From the NCBI GenBank assembly GCA_028285685.1, contig JANQOR010000034.1, positions 62,001 through 126,000 on the forward strand: DNA of 64,000 nucleotides, read 5' to 3'. Origin of the DNA: Cyclobacteriaceae bacterium. GTDB lineage: Bacteria; Bacteroidota; Bacteroidia; Cytophagales; Cyclobacteriaceae. The position numbers were made by a program, and so were the translations under genes. Shown in pieces: positions 1 to 9,100 of this stretch. Numbering within the stretch: position 1 is the stretch's first letter; every line of letters starts with the position of its first letter. The notes beneath the pieces are model-generated. The model had not been told where the DNA came from, searched no databases, and saw only the letters and a list, made by a program, of their open reading frames with translations.

Positions 1-1
1 A

Positions 2-448
2 GGTCAGAAACAAAAGATGATCGATCCGCTGAAAGCGTACTTCGATGGTGATCTAACGGGTAAAACAATTGCTATCTGGGGGCTAGCGTTCAAACCGTAT
101 ACTGACGATATCCGGGAAGCCCCAGCTCTGGAGAATATCAACGTACTGCTCGGACTTGGAGCAAAAATAAAAACCTACGATCCGGAGGCGATGAACAATG
201 TTAAAGGACTCTTTGGAGATAAAATCTACTTTGCAAAGGATCAGTACGATGCACTAGAAGACGCCGATGCTTTGATGATCATGACGGAGTGGCCAATTTT
301 CAGAACGCCACAATTTGATCGAATGGCTAAGGAGCTAAAAAACAAAGTCATCTTCGACGGGAGAAATCTGTATGATCTGAGTCAAATGGAGGAGCTCAGC
401 TTCGAATACCATAGCATTGGACGCAGATCTGTAAATACACAATCTTAA
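2..448 (+). CDS. UDP-glucose 6-dehydrogenase, C-terminal part (runs in from upstream)
   Basis: This is the C-terminal substrate-binding domain of a UDP-glucose/GDP-mannose dehydrogenase, which oxidises the nucleotide sugar to the uronic acid with two NAD+ for surface polysaccharide synthesis in the cytoplasm. The signature GKTIAIWGLAFKPYTDDIRE (about residues 20-40 of the visible part) is typical of the UDPG_MGDP_dh_C domain, and the FDGRNLYD stretch near the end is also typical. The frame is open from base 2, before the first ATG at 17, so the gene starts outside the window; only about 148 codons are visible. Family assignment is secure. The exact substrate (UDP-glucose rather than UDP-ManNAc or GDP-mannose) is inferred from the overall look of the C-terminus. 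Confidence 0.9.
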   Translation, partial: GQKQKMIDPLKAYFDGDLTGKTIAIWGLAFKPYTDDIREAPALENINVLLGLGAKIKTYDPEAMNNVKGLFGDKIYFAKDQYDALEDADALMIMTEWPIFRTPQFDRMAKELKNKVIFDGRNLYDLSQMEELSFEYHSIGRRSVNTQS

Positions 449-490
449 AGTGAGGGTTTATCCCTTGCAGCCCACGTCCTTCTTCGAGAT

Positions 491-1234
491 TTATTTCTGC
501 TCGTTCAGCGCCCAATCATATTCCTTGAAATCCAGACTTGCGCGCCGTTCAAGCTTAGCTTCCGAAAATTGACTTACGTACTCCTCGAGGGACATCTTTT
601 TCGTAAAGTCACCTCTGTACCAACTAAACAATTTTGAGAGCTCTGCTTTTGATTCGCTCTTAATCTCATTTTTAGAGGTATCGGAAAGAAAGTCTTTCGC
701 TGCCTTCGTCAGCTGGGCATCTAGGCTTTCTGGCAAGTAGGCTCTCCTTTGAAGTTTGGGGCATGATACTGCAGCACAAACCAACGCAAAATGAATTCTA
801 GGTTCATCAAATTCTTTTCTTATAATTCCATGCTCGACTTTATTCAGGTCTATTGGTTCATCTCCAATTTTGATGAATTTTATATCCCAAGGTGTGTTTA
901 CAAAGGGAATCTTTATGGCAGCTCCAATATCTCTAATGCTTTTGACCGGATAATGCTGCAGGATTAGCTCGAGAGTGAAGGCATTATAGGCATTTATCCA
1001 GTAAGCCAGCTGCTGATCCTTAGTCCAGCTATCTTCAGGCTCATTGTTCTCCAACATTTGAAGATAAGATTTTAGTTTGGCACGCTCCGATGCAAGCCCT
1101 TTATAGTTGACCAAACCCTTTTCGTCCACATAGTCTTGAAGAAGCGCATCAAACGATTCATGTGAGACTCCATCTTGTGCCATTGTTCCTAAGGAGATGA
1201 ACAAAGCTGAGAGAAAGATCGCAATTCGATTCAT
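491..1234 (-). CDS. DUF547 family exported protein
   Basis: A 247-residue protein with a clear signal peptide (about residues 1-19, ending TMAQ), so it is exported. The body matches the DUF547 family: WINAYNAFTLELIL near residues 78-91, a HFALVCAAVSCPKL segment near 148-161 with two conserved Cys, and a final SWYRGDF element. The family has a fold related to transglutaminase/papain-like proteins, but no reaction is established, so I do not assign one. It stands alone, converging on the sugar dehydrogenase gene upstream and divergent from glyS. About 280 bases separate its start from glyS. Confidence 0.82.
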   Translation of the reverse strand: MNRIAIFLSALFISLGTMAQDGVSHESFDALLQDYVDEKGLVNYKGLASERAKLKSYLQMLENNEPEDSWTKDQQLAYWINAYNAFTLELILQHYPVKSIRDIGAAIKIPFVNTPWDIKFIKIGDEPIDLNKVEHGIIRKEFDEPRIHFALVCAAVSCPKLQRRAYLPESLDAQLTKAAKDFLSDTSKNEIKSESKAELSKLFSWYRGDFTKKMSLEEYVSQFSEAKLERRASLDFKEYDWALNEQK

Positions 1235-1514
1235 ATCTTAATATAGTATAGTTCAGATTCAAAGTAGCTAGAACGGCCTAGGCACACAAATTGGTTTCAA
1301 TTTACGCCCTTTCATTATCAATTAACCAGCAAAAGGTACGCCAACAGACAAAATTTTAAATTTCGAGCTTATCAAGAAGTATCGCCTGAGACAGGCACGA
1401 ACTAGGGTTAAAGACAATAGCCCGATTGTTGATCGATTTAAGTCTTGAGTCAGGATTGTTAAAATTTGATATGTAGAAAAAGAAAAGCCAAAACCTAAAC
1501 ATATCTTTGCGGCC
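1235..1514. other. Divergent intergenic region between DUF547 gene and glyS
   Basis: This is the longest non-coding stretch in the window (280 bases). It must hold the promoters of the two divergent genes. Close to glyS there is one TAnnTTTG box (listed separately). I see no tRNA-like fold, no strong hairpin and no convincing small gene. Short frames open on the minus strand here run back into the glyS start and have no recognisable content. Confidence 0.5.
1502..1509 (+). promoter_or_regulatory. Candidate -7 box of glyS
   Basis: TATCTTTG fits the Bacteroidota sigma -7 consensus TAnnTTTG and lies 5 bases before the glyS ATG, implying a very short leader. No clear TTG -33 element sits at the expected 19-21 base distance, so this is tentative. 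Confidence 0.4.
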
Positions 1515-3062
1515 ATGAGCAATACACCGGATGGAGGAACCTTAAAAAACATTGTGTCGCACTGTAAAGAGTACGGCTTTATTTACCCTTCGAGTGACAT
1601 TTACGATGGCCTGGCTGCTACGTATGACTATGGTCCAAACGGATCTGAATTAAAGAACAACATCAAAGAGTATTGGTGGAAGGCGATGGTGAGTATGCAT
1701 TCAAACATTGTAGGAATTGATGCTGCTATCTTCATGCATCCTGCGACCTGGAAGGCTTCCGGACACGTGGATGCTTTCAATGATCCGTTAATTGACAACA
1801 AGGACTCTAAGAAACGCTACCGTGCGGATGTACTAGTAGAGGAATACATTGCAAAAATTGAGGGGAAGATTAAAAAAGAGATTGTCAAGGCTACAAAACG
1901 TTTCGGCAATACATTTGATGAGGCTCAATTCACCACAACTAATCCAAGAGTTGTTGGCTACAAAGAGAAGATCAAGTCCATAGAGGATAGAATGGGTAAA
2001 GCGCTCGACTCTGGTGATTTACAAGACCTTAAAATGCTAATTGAAGAACTTGAGATAGCTGATCCGGTCTCAGGCTCCAAAAGCTGGACGGATGTTCGCC
2101 AGTTCAACTTAATGTTCTCCACTGAAGTAGGCTCCCTGGCCGACGGTGCTGATAAGGTCTATTTGCGTCCCGAAACTGCCCAAGGAATTTTCGTGAATTA
2201 CCTAAACGTACAAAAAACGTCGAGACTCAAACCACCATTTGGCATTGCTCAAATTGGTAAAGCATTCAGAAATGAAATTATCGCTCGCCAGTTTATTTTT
2301 CGTATGCGTGAATTCGAGCAGATGGAAATGCAGTTTTTTGTGAAGCCGGGCACAGAAATGGAATGGTATAAGAACTGGAAGGAAAAAAGGATCAAATGGC
2401 ATCAAGCTTTAGAACTTGGCAAAGAAAAGTATCGTTTTCATGATCATGTCAATCTTGCGCACTATGCAAATGCTGCCTGCGATATTGAATTTGAATTCCC
2501 GATGGGCTTCAAAGAGCTTGAGGGAATCCATTCACGGACTGATTTTGACCTTAAAGCACATGAGGAACTCTCTGGGAAAAAACTCCAATTTTTTGACCAA
2601 AATTCGAATGAGAGTTATGTCCCATACGTCGTGGAAACCTCCATCGGTTTGGATCGAATGTTTCTCGCCATCATGTCAACCGCTTACCATGAGGAGAAAT
2701 TGGAGGATGGAAGTGAACGAACAGTTTTAAGGATACCCCCAGCTCTTGCTCCAAACAAGGTCGCGGTACTTCCGCTGGTCAATAAGGATGGTTTGCCGGA
2801 AAAAGCAGAGGAGATACTTAACGAAATTCGTCTTGATTTTACTTATCAGTACGATGTGAAGGATGCCATCGGAAGGAGATATAGAAGGCAAGATGCCATA
2901 GGAACTCCATATTGTGTGACGATCGATCACCAAACCCTTGAAGATAGTACCGTTACTATTCGTGAACGAGATAGCATGAGCCAGGAGCGTGTTTCGGTCG
3001 ATACACTCATCTCAACTCTCCATAAGAAAGTCGACATGAAGCATCTGCTAAAATCCCTCTAG
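1515..3062 (+). CDS. glyS: Glycyl-tRNA synthetase, single-chain (alpha2) type
   Basis: A 515-residue class II aminoacyl-tRNA synthetase that charges tRNA-Gly in the cytoplasm. It is the eukaryote-like, homodimeric type, not the alpha/beta heterotetramer. Diagnostic segments are the N-terminal YGFIYPSSDIYDG, the YLRPETAQGIF segment near residue 217, motif 2 around GKAFRNEI, the class II motif 3 ETSIGLDRMF, and a C-terminal anticodon-binding domain (from about residue 405, PPALAPNKVAVLPL). Length and motif order fit the family. The ATG at 1515 lies just after a TAnnTTTG box. It is an essential housekeeping gene. Confidence 0.97.
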   Translation: MSNTPDGGTLKNIVSHCKEYGFIYPSSDIYDGLAATYDYGPNGSELKNNIKEYWWKAMVSMHSNIVGIDAAIFMHPATWKASGHVDAFNDPLIDNKDSKKRYRADVLVEEYIAKIEGKIKKEIVKATKRFGNTFDEAQFTTTNPRVVGYKEKIKSIEDRMGKALDSGDLQDLKMLIEELEIADPVSGSKSWTDVRQFNLMFSTEVGSLADGADKVYLRPETAQGIFVNYLNVQKTSRLKPPFGIAQIGKAFRNEIIARQFIFRMREFEQMEMQFFVKPGTEMEWYKNWKEKRIKWHQALELGKEKYRFHDHVNLAHYANAACDIEFEFPMGFKELEGIHSRTDFDLKAHEELSGKKLQFFDQNSNESYVPYVVETSIGLDRMFLAIMSTAYHEEKLEDGSERTVLRIPPALAPNKVAVLPLVNKDGLPEKAEEILNEIRLDFTYQYDVKDAIGRRYRRQDAIGTPYCVTIDHQTLEDSTVTIRERDSMSQERVSVDTLISTLHKKVDMKHLLKSL

Positions 3063-3063
3063 A

Positions 3064-3825
3064 TTGGAAATTGTTCTTGAGCTGATCTTGACTGGGTTTG
3101 TATACCTCTATGATTTTTTTTACGGCCCTAAAAGCCCTCTCGTTAAACTCAGGAAAGATGATTTCGATTAGTTGAGTCGGCATTTCATCTACTATCAAAA
3201 GCTTCCAGAGGAATCTCAACGCATATTTAGGAAGCGACTTGCTTACTTCATATCTTCAAAGAAGTTTATACCCAGAAACATGGACTCCGTCACCAGGGAG
3301 ATGAAAGTCCTAATATCCGCCTCCGCCATTCAACTGACCTTTGGATTTCCAAAAATCAGGCTTAGTTATTTTCGAAACATCTTAGTTTTCCCGGATGTCT
3401 ACTTCAGTCCTTCTAATATGGCTCACCACAAGGGTGAAGTAAATCCTAAGTTCAAAGCCGTTGTTTTATCCTGGAAACATTTTGTTGAAGGTTACCTGCA
3501 CGAAGATGGAAGGAACCTTGGGCTTCATGAGATGGCGCATGCATTGCGGCTAGAAAACAAAATCATGAATGAAGAATACAATTTCCTCGATTCAGCTATT
3601 CTTAAGGACTGGGAACTTAGAGCTAACCACACCATGAAGGAAATCGATGAGGGTCGTGAAAGTTTCTTCAGGGAGTATGGAGCTGCAAACCGGGAAGAAT
3701 TCTTCGCTGTGGCTGTCGAGAATTTCTTTGAACGGCCTTCCGAATTTTCCAAAAAACATCTGCTCACGTACAAAACCCTGTCCCAACTACTCAAACAAGA
3801 TCCACTTTTGTTAGAAAAACCTTAG
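3064..3825 (+). CDS. MtfA-like M90 zinc peptidase, reading frame interrupted by an in-frame TAG
   Basis: The main open part runs from the TTG at 3172 to 3825 (217 residues) and matches the MtfA/M90 zinc metallopeptidase family: TREMKVLISASAIQLTFG near its residues 41-58, the HEMAH zinc motif at 119-123, and a distal EEFFAVAVENFFE segment supplying the third ligand. In E. coli MtfA acts on the Mlc glucose regulator; the role here is unknown. The same frame stays open upstream from 3052 and encodes, from a TTG at 3064, a hydrophobic helix (LELILTGFVYLYDFFYG) followed by a basic linker, then TAG at 3169-3171, then the peptidase. Either the membrane anchor has been cut off by a nonsense mutation, or UAG is read through, or the TTG after it is a true start giving a soluble enzyme. 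The TTG at 3064 lies just after the glyS stop. Confidence 0.75.
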
Positions 3826-3993
3826 TATTGCGCTTCTTATCTTTTGCGAGATAAGTACGTTTCACTAGAATCTCAAATATGGAGATTGATAATGAACATA
3901 TAATTGATATTATGAAGAGGTATGTCAATTAACTTAAACATGTATTGAGCTCAACATTTTCTCAACTGATTTGAAATTCAATAATCCTATCTG

Positions 3994-4680
3994 ATGAAAT
4001 ACCTCCTACTCCTCGTTACCCTAGTCTCATTTTCATACAACGGTGTCGGTCAAAATAAGTCAGACCTCCTAGAAGTATCGACTCAAAACAATACCTATGT
4101 TGAAAAAATGCTGAAAATATCTTCTCCGTTGACGTTGGACAGCAAGTCCTTTTATCTAGACGAACAATGGAACCACATAATGATATTGACAAAAACCAAT
4201 GAGGTGCTTCACACGACCGGCAGAATTAATCTTGCTCGAATGTATGCAGAGATCATTGTGAACCGACATGTGAGAAGACTTAATGAGAATAAAGTAAAGG
4301 CACTTATCGTCAATGGCAGTACCTTGATAAAGGTCGGCTCGGACAAGATAGAAGACAGAAACATTTCTTCTTTCATGGACGTGCTAAGTGTTGGGAAATT
4401 GACCCTATTGGAAGCGTACAAAATTGGGTTTAAGGTCGAAGAGCACGCGTACTCGGGTGTGGTTCGAGATGAAATTGCCTTTCTGTCTTCAGATTTCTAC
4501 TATACTGAAGATTTTGACGTGTTTATCCCTGTGAATGGCAAAAGAGATATTTTAAGAATCATGGCAGACAAGCGTACGGAGGTAGAGAATTTCATTAAGG
4601 TAAATAAACTCAAACTCCACCAACGAAAGAATTTGTCTGCGCTATTCGACTACTACAATTCGCTTGTTGACGTTCCCTGA
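3994..4680 (+). CDS. Exported protein of unknown function
   Basis: I do not recognise this 228-residue protein. It begins with a signal peptide (MKYLLLLVTLVSFSYNGVGQ), so the mature part of about 208 residues should be periplasmic or outside the cell. There is one Lys/Arg-rich alpha-helical tract near residues 75-100, no Cys pairs, no repeats, and no T9SS sorting domain at the C-terminus. It sits between the M90 peptidase and dgt, all on the plus strand, with 168 bases in front and 80 behind, so it probably has its own promoter. It is likely a lineage-restricted gene. Confidence 0.7.
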   Translation: MKYLLLLVTLVSFSYNGVGQNKSDLLEVSTQNNTYVEKMLKISSPLTLDSKSFYLDEQWNHIMILTKTNEVLHTTGRINLARMYAEIIVNRHVRRLNENKVKALIVNGSTLIKVGSDKIEDRNISSFMDVLSVGKLTLLEAYKIGFKVEEHAYSGVVRDEIAFLSSDFYYTEDFDVFIPVNGKRDILRIMADKRTEVENFIKVNKLKLHQRKNLSALFDYYNSLVDVP

Positions 4681-4760
4681 TTCCACTCTTCTCTGCTTAT
4701 CGGTTACATCAGAGGGTTAACGTCATTCATTTGATTTTCCTCAATTGACTATTTTCGAGC

Positions 4761-6101
4761 ATGGCTAAAATGAACTGGCTTAACCTACTCTCGCCGAAAC
4801 GACCGGGTGACGTTAAAGGGCGAAGTTCAGAGCAAACCAGGAGCCCTTTCGAGCAGGATTACGACCGGATCATCTTTTCTAATCCCTTCAGAAGGCTCCA
4901 GGATAAGACTCAGGTGTTTCCGCTTCCTGAAGATGATTTTGTACACACCAGGCTCACTCACAGTCTGGAAGTCTCAAGTGTTGGAAGATCATTAGGAAAA
5001 AACGCTGGAACTTTTCTTCTAAAAAAATACCCAGAACTGGCGCAAAAGGGGTTTACGATCGGTGATTTTGGAGGAATTGTGGGTGCAGCATGTTTGGCAC
5101 ATGATCTTGGTAATCCTCCTTTTGGTCATTCCGGGGAGGATAGCATCTCGTCCTTCTTTTTAGCCAATGAAAGAGGGCAGGCTTACGAAAGCAGAGTGTT
5201 AGAAAATGAATGGTCCGATCTGACAACTTTTGAGGGTAATGCGCAAGGATTCCGAATTTTGAATAGCCAAGTAAATGGGGGACTCAAATTAACGTTTGCC
5301 AGTTTGGGGGCTTTTACGAAATACCCTTTGTCGTCCTCATGCGAGAAAGAAAAAGGGCGGAAAAGTCAGAAGAAGTACGGCTATTATCAAGGAGATTCGA
5401 AGCTCTTCGCAACGATGGCTGAAGAAATGGGGCTGGTCAGTCTAGGTGAAAGTAAATGGTGTCGTCATCCACTTGCTTTTCTTGTTGAAGCAGCCGATGA
5501 CATCTGCTATCACATTATCGATCTGGAGGACGGCTGCAGGTTGGGGCTTGTCTCATTCGATCATGTGAAGAAACTGCTTGCTTCAATAATCGGAGATGAT
5601 TTTTCCGAGGAAAAACTTTCAAAAATTCCTTCGATAAATCAGAAGCTAGGAACGTTAAGAGCTATGGCCATCAGTAAACTGATTACTGAATGTTCATCTG
5701 CCTTCGAAGTAAATGAAGAGAAGATGCTTGATGGAACTTTTGATCACGCCCTAACGGATCTTATTCCGTCATCCTCTGAACTAAATGTGATTATTGAGCT
5801 TTCAATTGAAAAAATATATCAGTCAAAACAGGTGCTTGAAAAAGAGGCTGGGGGCCATGAGGTTATTGATCAACTAATGGAAGCGTTTGCTGTTGCTGCA
5901 TATTCCTCCAAATTCGAAAATGCCAAGCCCAAGCACATATCAACTCTAAGGCTACTGCCAGAAGAGTTTGCTGTCCAGCTCGAAGAAGAGCTGTCAGTTT
6001 ATGAAACTATGCAAATCATTATTGATTTCATCAGTGGATTGACAGACTCGCATGCCGTGAGGCTTTATAAAACCATTAAGGGATATCACCTACCAGTATA
6101 G
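4761..6101 (+). CDS. dgt: Deoxyguanosinetriphosphate triphosphohydrolase
   Basis: A 446-residue HD-domain dNTPase that hydrolyses dGTP (and related dNTPs) to the nucleoside and inorganic triphosphate, controlling nucleotide pools. The metal site is visible: HTRLTHSLEV (HD-site His at about residue 67), CLAHDLGNPPFGHSGE (His114-Asp115), and a later EAADDICYHIIDLEDG segment with the final Asp. The N-terminal NPFRRLQDKTQVF motif is typical of the family. The first ATG at 4761 is used; a second Met three codons in is possible. It converges on the large minus-strand gene that follows, with hairpins between them. Confidence 0.95.
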   Translation: MAKMNWLNLLSPKRPGDVKGRSSEQTRSPFEQDYDRIIFSNPFRRLQDKTQVFPLPEDDFVHTRLTHSLEVSSVGRSLGKNAGTFLLKKYPELAQKGFTIGDFGGIVGAACLAHDLGNPPFGHSGEDSISSFFLANERGQAYESRVLENEWSDLTTFEGNAQGFRILNSQVNGGLKLTFASLGAFTKYPLSSSCEKEKGRKSQKKYGYYQGDSKLFATMAEEMGLVSLGESKWCRHPLAFLVEAADDICYHIIDLEDGCRLGLVSFDHVKKLLASIIGDDFSEEKLSKIPSINQKLGTLRAMAISKLITECSSAFEVNEEKMLDGTFDHALTDLIPSSSELNVIIELSIEKIYQSKQVLEKEAGGHEVIDQLMEAFAVAAYSSKFENAKPKHISTLRLLPEEFAVQLEEELSVYETMQIIIDFISGLTDSHAVRLYKTIKGYHLPV

Positions 6102-6110
6102 AATAAAAAA

Positions 6111-6131
6111 AGCGGCTCCCTTGGAGCCGCT
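6111..6131 (-). terminator. Rho-independent terminator of the 1803-residue gene
   Basis: A perfect 9-bp inverted repeat (AGCGGCTCC / GGAGCCGCT) with a 3-base loop. The A-run on its left reads as a U-run on the minus strand, so it terminates the minus-strand gene ending at 6163 and could also block read-through from dgt. Confidence 0.85.
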
Positions 6132-6136
6132 AACTT

Positions 6137-6156
6137 CCCATCCGAATCAGGATGGG
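6137..6156. other. Second short hairpin between convergent genes
   Basis: A perfect 7-bp inverted repeat (CCCATCC / GGATGGG) with a 6-base loop, lying between the first hairpin and the stop of the minus-strand gene. It lacks a flanking T-run and may only help stall transcription or protect the 3' end. Confidence 0.5.
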
Positions 6157-6162
6157 GCTGCC

Positions 6163-9100
6163 TTAGTTTGTCTTTATAATTCGCTTTAGAGTTCTTTGAT
6201 CGTTTTTGCTGATTTCCAAAATATAGACGCCAGGCACCAGATCTTCCACAGAAACCCGACCTCGTACTCCGAAAAACGATTTTGAAAGTTTACCATCTTG
6301 AGTAAGCAGTCTCAGCTCCACATCTTCAGAGGACTCAACCATAAAGTAGTTCACTACAGGATTCGGGTAAATCTTGATTGTCTCATCAAGGAAATCTGTT
6401 CCAAGTGGAACTCTAACATTGATCGTCTCTGAAACACTGGCGGAATTATGATTAAGATCCCCTTCTTGTAAAACGGTGATAGTAACCTCTCCCTCTGTTC
6501 CATCTAACGTAACCGTAGTGCCACTAATTGTTGCGGGTCCTGCCACCTCATAGGTCAAAGTAAGGTCAGAATTCACCGTTGCGATCACGTCAAATGGATC
6601 TGCTGTAGGCTCTTTGTCCCCAATCGGCGTTAAGGTGATTACCTGATCAACTTTGTTTACCGTTAGTATTCCATTGTTCAACTCAAGGTTGTAGTTCTCG
6701 GAGGAACCTCCACTTAAGGTAATGTCATAGGCTCCGGCATCAACAATGCCTGAGACATCGACGGAAGCGGATGGCTCCCCGTCCAACGAAGCAGGGTCAT
6801 CTCCATTTACAAATCCATCGTAAGAGATGGTTAGTTCGGGTATTTGATCTCCATACAGAATGGATTTATTGTCAGCGGTGGCAGTCAAAAGTACCCTCTC
6901 CACCACAAAGGTCTGTAGTACCTCTACTGCTGGAGAATAGAAATCATCTCCCGACTGATTGGCAGCAATTGTGACGGTCCCAGCACCAAGAATTGATACG
7001 GTTTGACCACTTATGGTCGCTGGACCACTTAGTACACTGAATTCGACTGACAAGCCAGAGCTGGCACTAGCAGAGAGATCAAAATCCGAATCTCCGTAGA
7101 CCTTGCTGGCTAATGTACCGAATGTGATGGTCTGAGCCGTCTTGAATTCAAGCACCGTGATTGTAGCATTTGCCGTGCTGCTATTACCCGCATCATCAAT
7201 AACAGTCAACGTAACCGAATTAGCACCCAAATCATCTTCTGTAAAAGAAATGCTTCCGGCTGGAGGTGCAGCGGCGTAACCAAGTGTTGGCACACTGTTT
7301 CCTCCGGACTCTTTCTCAAGCGCCATTGTGACATTTCCACAATTGTCAGACGAGCCATCACTGACATCCTCAGGTAAAACAATTACCGAATTGTTTTGAT
7401 CAAGTCGCACCTCAATACTTTTTGCAATAGCGCTAGGCGCAAGATTGTCCACCACGTTTATTGTAATACTGCTTGTTACCTCGTTTCCACTGGCATCAGC
7501 AGCTGTGAAGATTACATTGTTAGCTCCAATGTGTGAACAATCGAATTCGCTCTCGGACAAACTCAAAATTAAGTTCGAACTACAGTTGTCTGAAGATCCA
7601 GCAACTATATCTGAAGGATCTACAATCACATTGCCTGAAGCATCTAGTTCAGCATCCACAGTTAGAAAAGTGCTTACGGTAGGAGGTGTATCGTCTTGTA
7701 CAGTTACTGTGACCGTCTCAACCGAACTGTTCCCTTGCTCATCTGTCGCAGTAAACGTTACCGCGTTATCACCAAGATCAAAACATGTAAAGTTGGTTTT
7801 ACTGAGTGCATAAGTAATAGCCGTGCTACAATCGTCAACCGTCCCATTGTTAACGGATTCTGTGGTTAAAGTCGCGTTTCCAGTTGCGTCTAAGGTCAGA
7901 ATGACATCATTCGCTGAGATATTCGGTGGAGAATCCTCCACAGTAACCGTCACGTTTGCCGTCGATGCATTGCCTGCTTGATCCGTCACAGTGAAAATCA
8001 ATGTGTTGTCCCCAATGTCAGCACACGAGAAGGCCGTCTGGCTCAGGGCAAATTCCAGATCTTCTGACTGAGTAGAACAGTCATCGGACGAACCATTTTC
8101 AACATGCAGGGGTGTGATCGTCGCAGTGCCGTCTGAACCTAGCTGAATAGTGATGTCCTTGGCAGAAACCACTGGCGGTGCATCGTTGATTTCGACAGTC
8201 ACTTCGGTGGACATCTCCACTTCGCAGACGTCAACACAACCAACGGCTCCATCTACCCAGGCTGTATTCGTATCAAAGTTGACAAGCGTTCCAGTACCTC
8301 CAGCAACTTGATCGGCAATCGATCCACCTGTACCCTCTTCAAAATCAAAGTAGGCAATCAACTCGGATTCGCTCCCTGTCAGGCAAACATCCTTGTTGTC
8401 AGCAAGTTCTTGTGCTGTACGTACTGAGCTCCAAACACGCACCTCGTCAATGTAACCATTGAAAAACTTCGATCCACTTCCACCATGCCTTTTACCAATG
8501 TTTAAATCAGAACCAGTCCTTCCCATCTGTGTGGTAGTTCCTGCGGTAATGGTAGTCGTCAATGCTATACCATTCGCATACATATTAGCGATGCCTGTAC
8601 TTCCGTCAAAGACCACAGCCACATGATTCCATTGGTTAAATGTTAGGATATTTTGTCTCGAATGAGTTGCAGCTACTCCATTATCGGCGATATAAGTAAA
8701 AGTTAGGCCGTCACCGCCTGTATTCGATGTAGTGTTAAACCAAAACTCACCAGCTTCAAGGTTTGTAGACCCTGTTCCGGCATGGTTGGAATTGGTCATA
8801 ATCGTGTTTGTCAACCCCCCAAGCGGAAAGATCCACGCCTCGATGGTCATAGCTGATGTGACCGGGATCTCAACATCTGTATTGATGTGGTCATTGGTTC
8901 CATCAAACCGAAGGCTTGTGCCTGGACCACCACCAAACTTAGCGGTGACATTAAAGTCGGTTGTTTCTGTGAGCGAGCCCGTACTGAAATCGAGTGAGCC
9001 ACCAGTACCCGCGATTGGGCCATCTACCACAGAATTGTCTGTGCTTTTCCGAAGAAAGTAGTCAATGCCGCTTTGTGAGCCTGGTATGCTTACAGTTGTG

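Noticed and set aside
1322-1552. Open frame on the minus strand between the DUF547 gene and glyS
   Set aside because: It overlaps the glyS start, has no recognisable sequence and no start signal; treated as non-coding.
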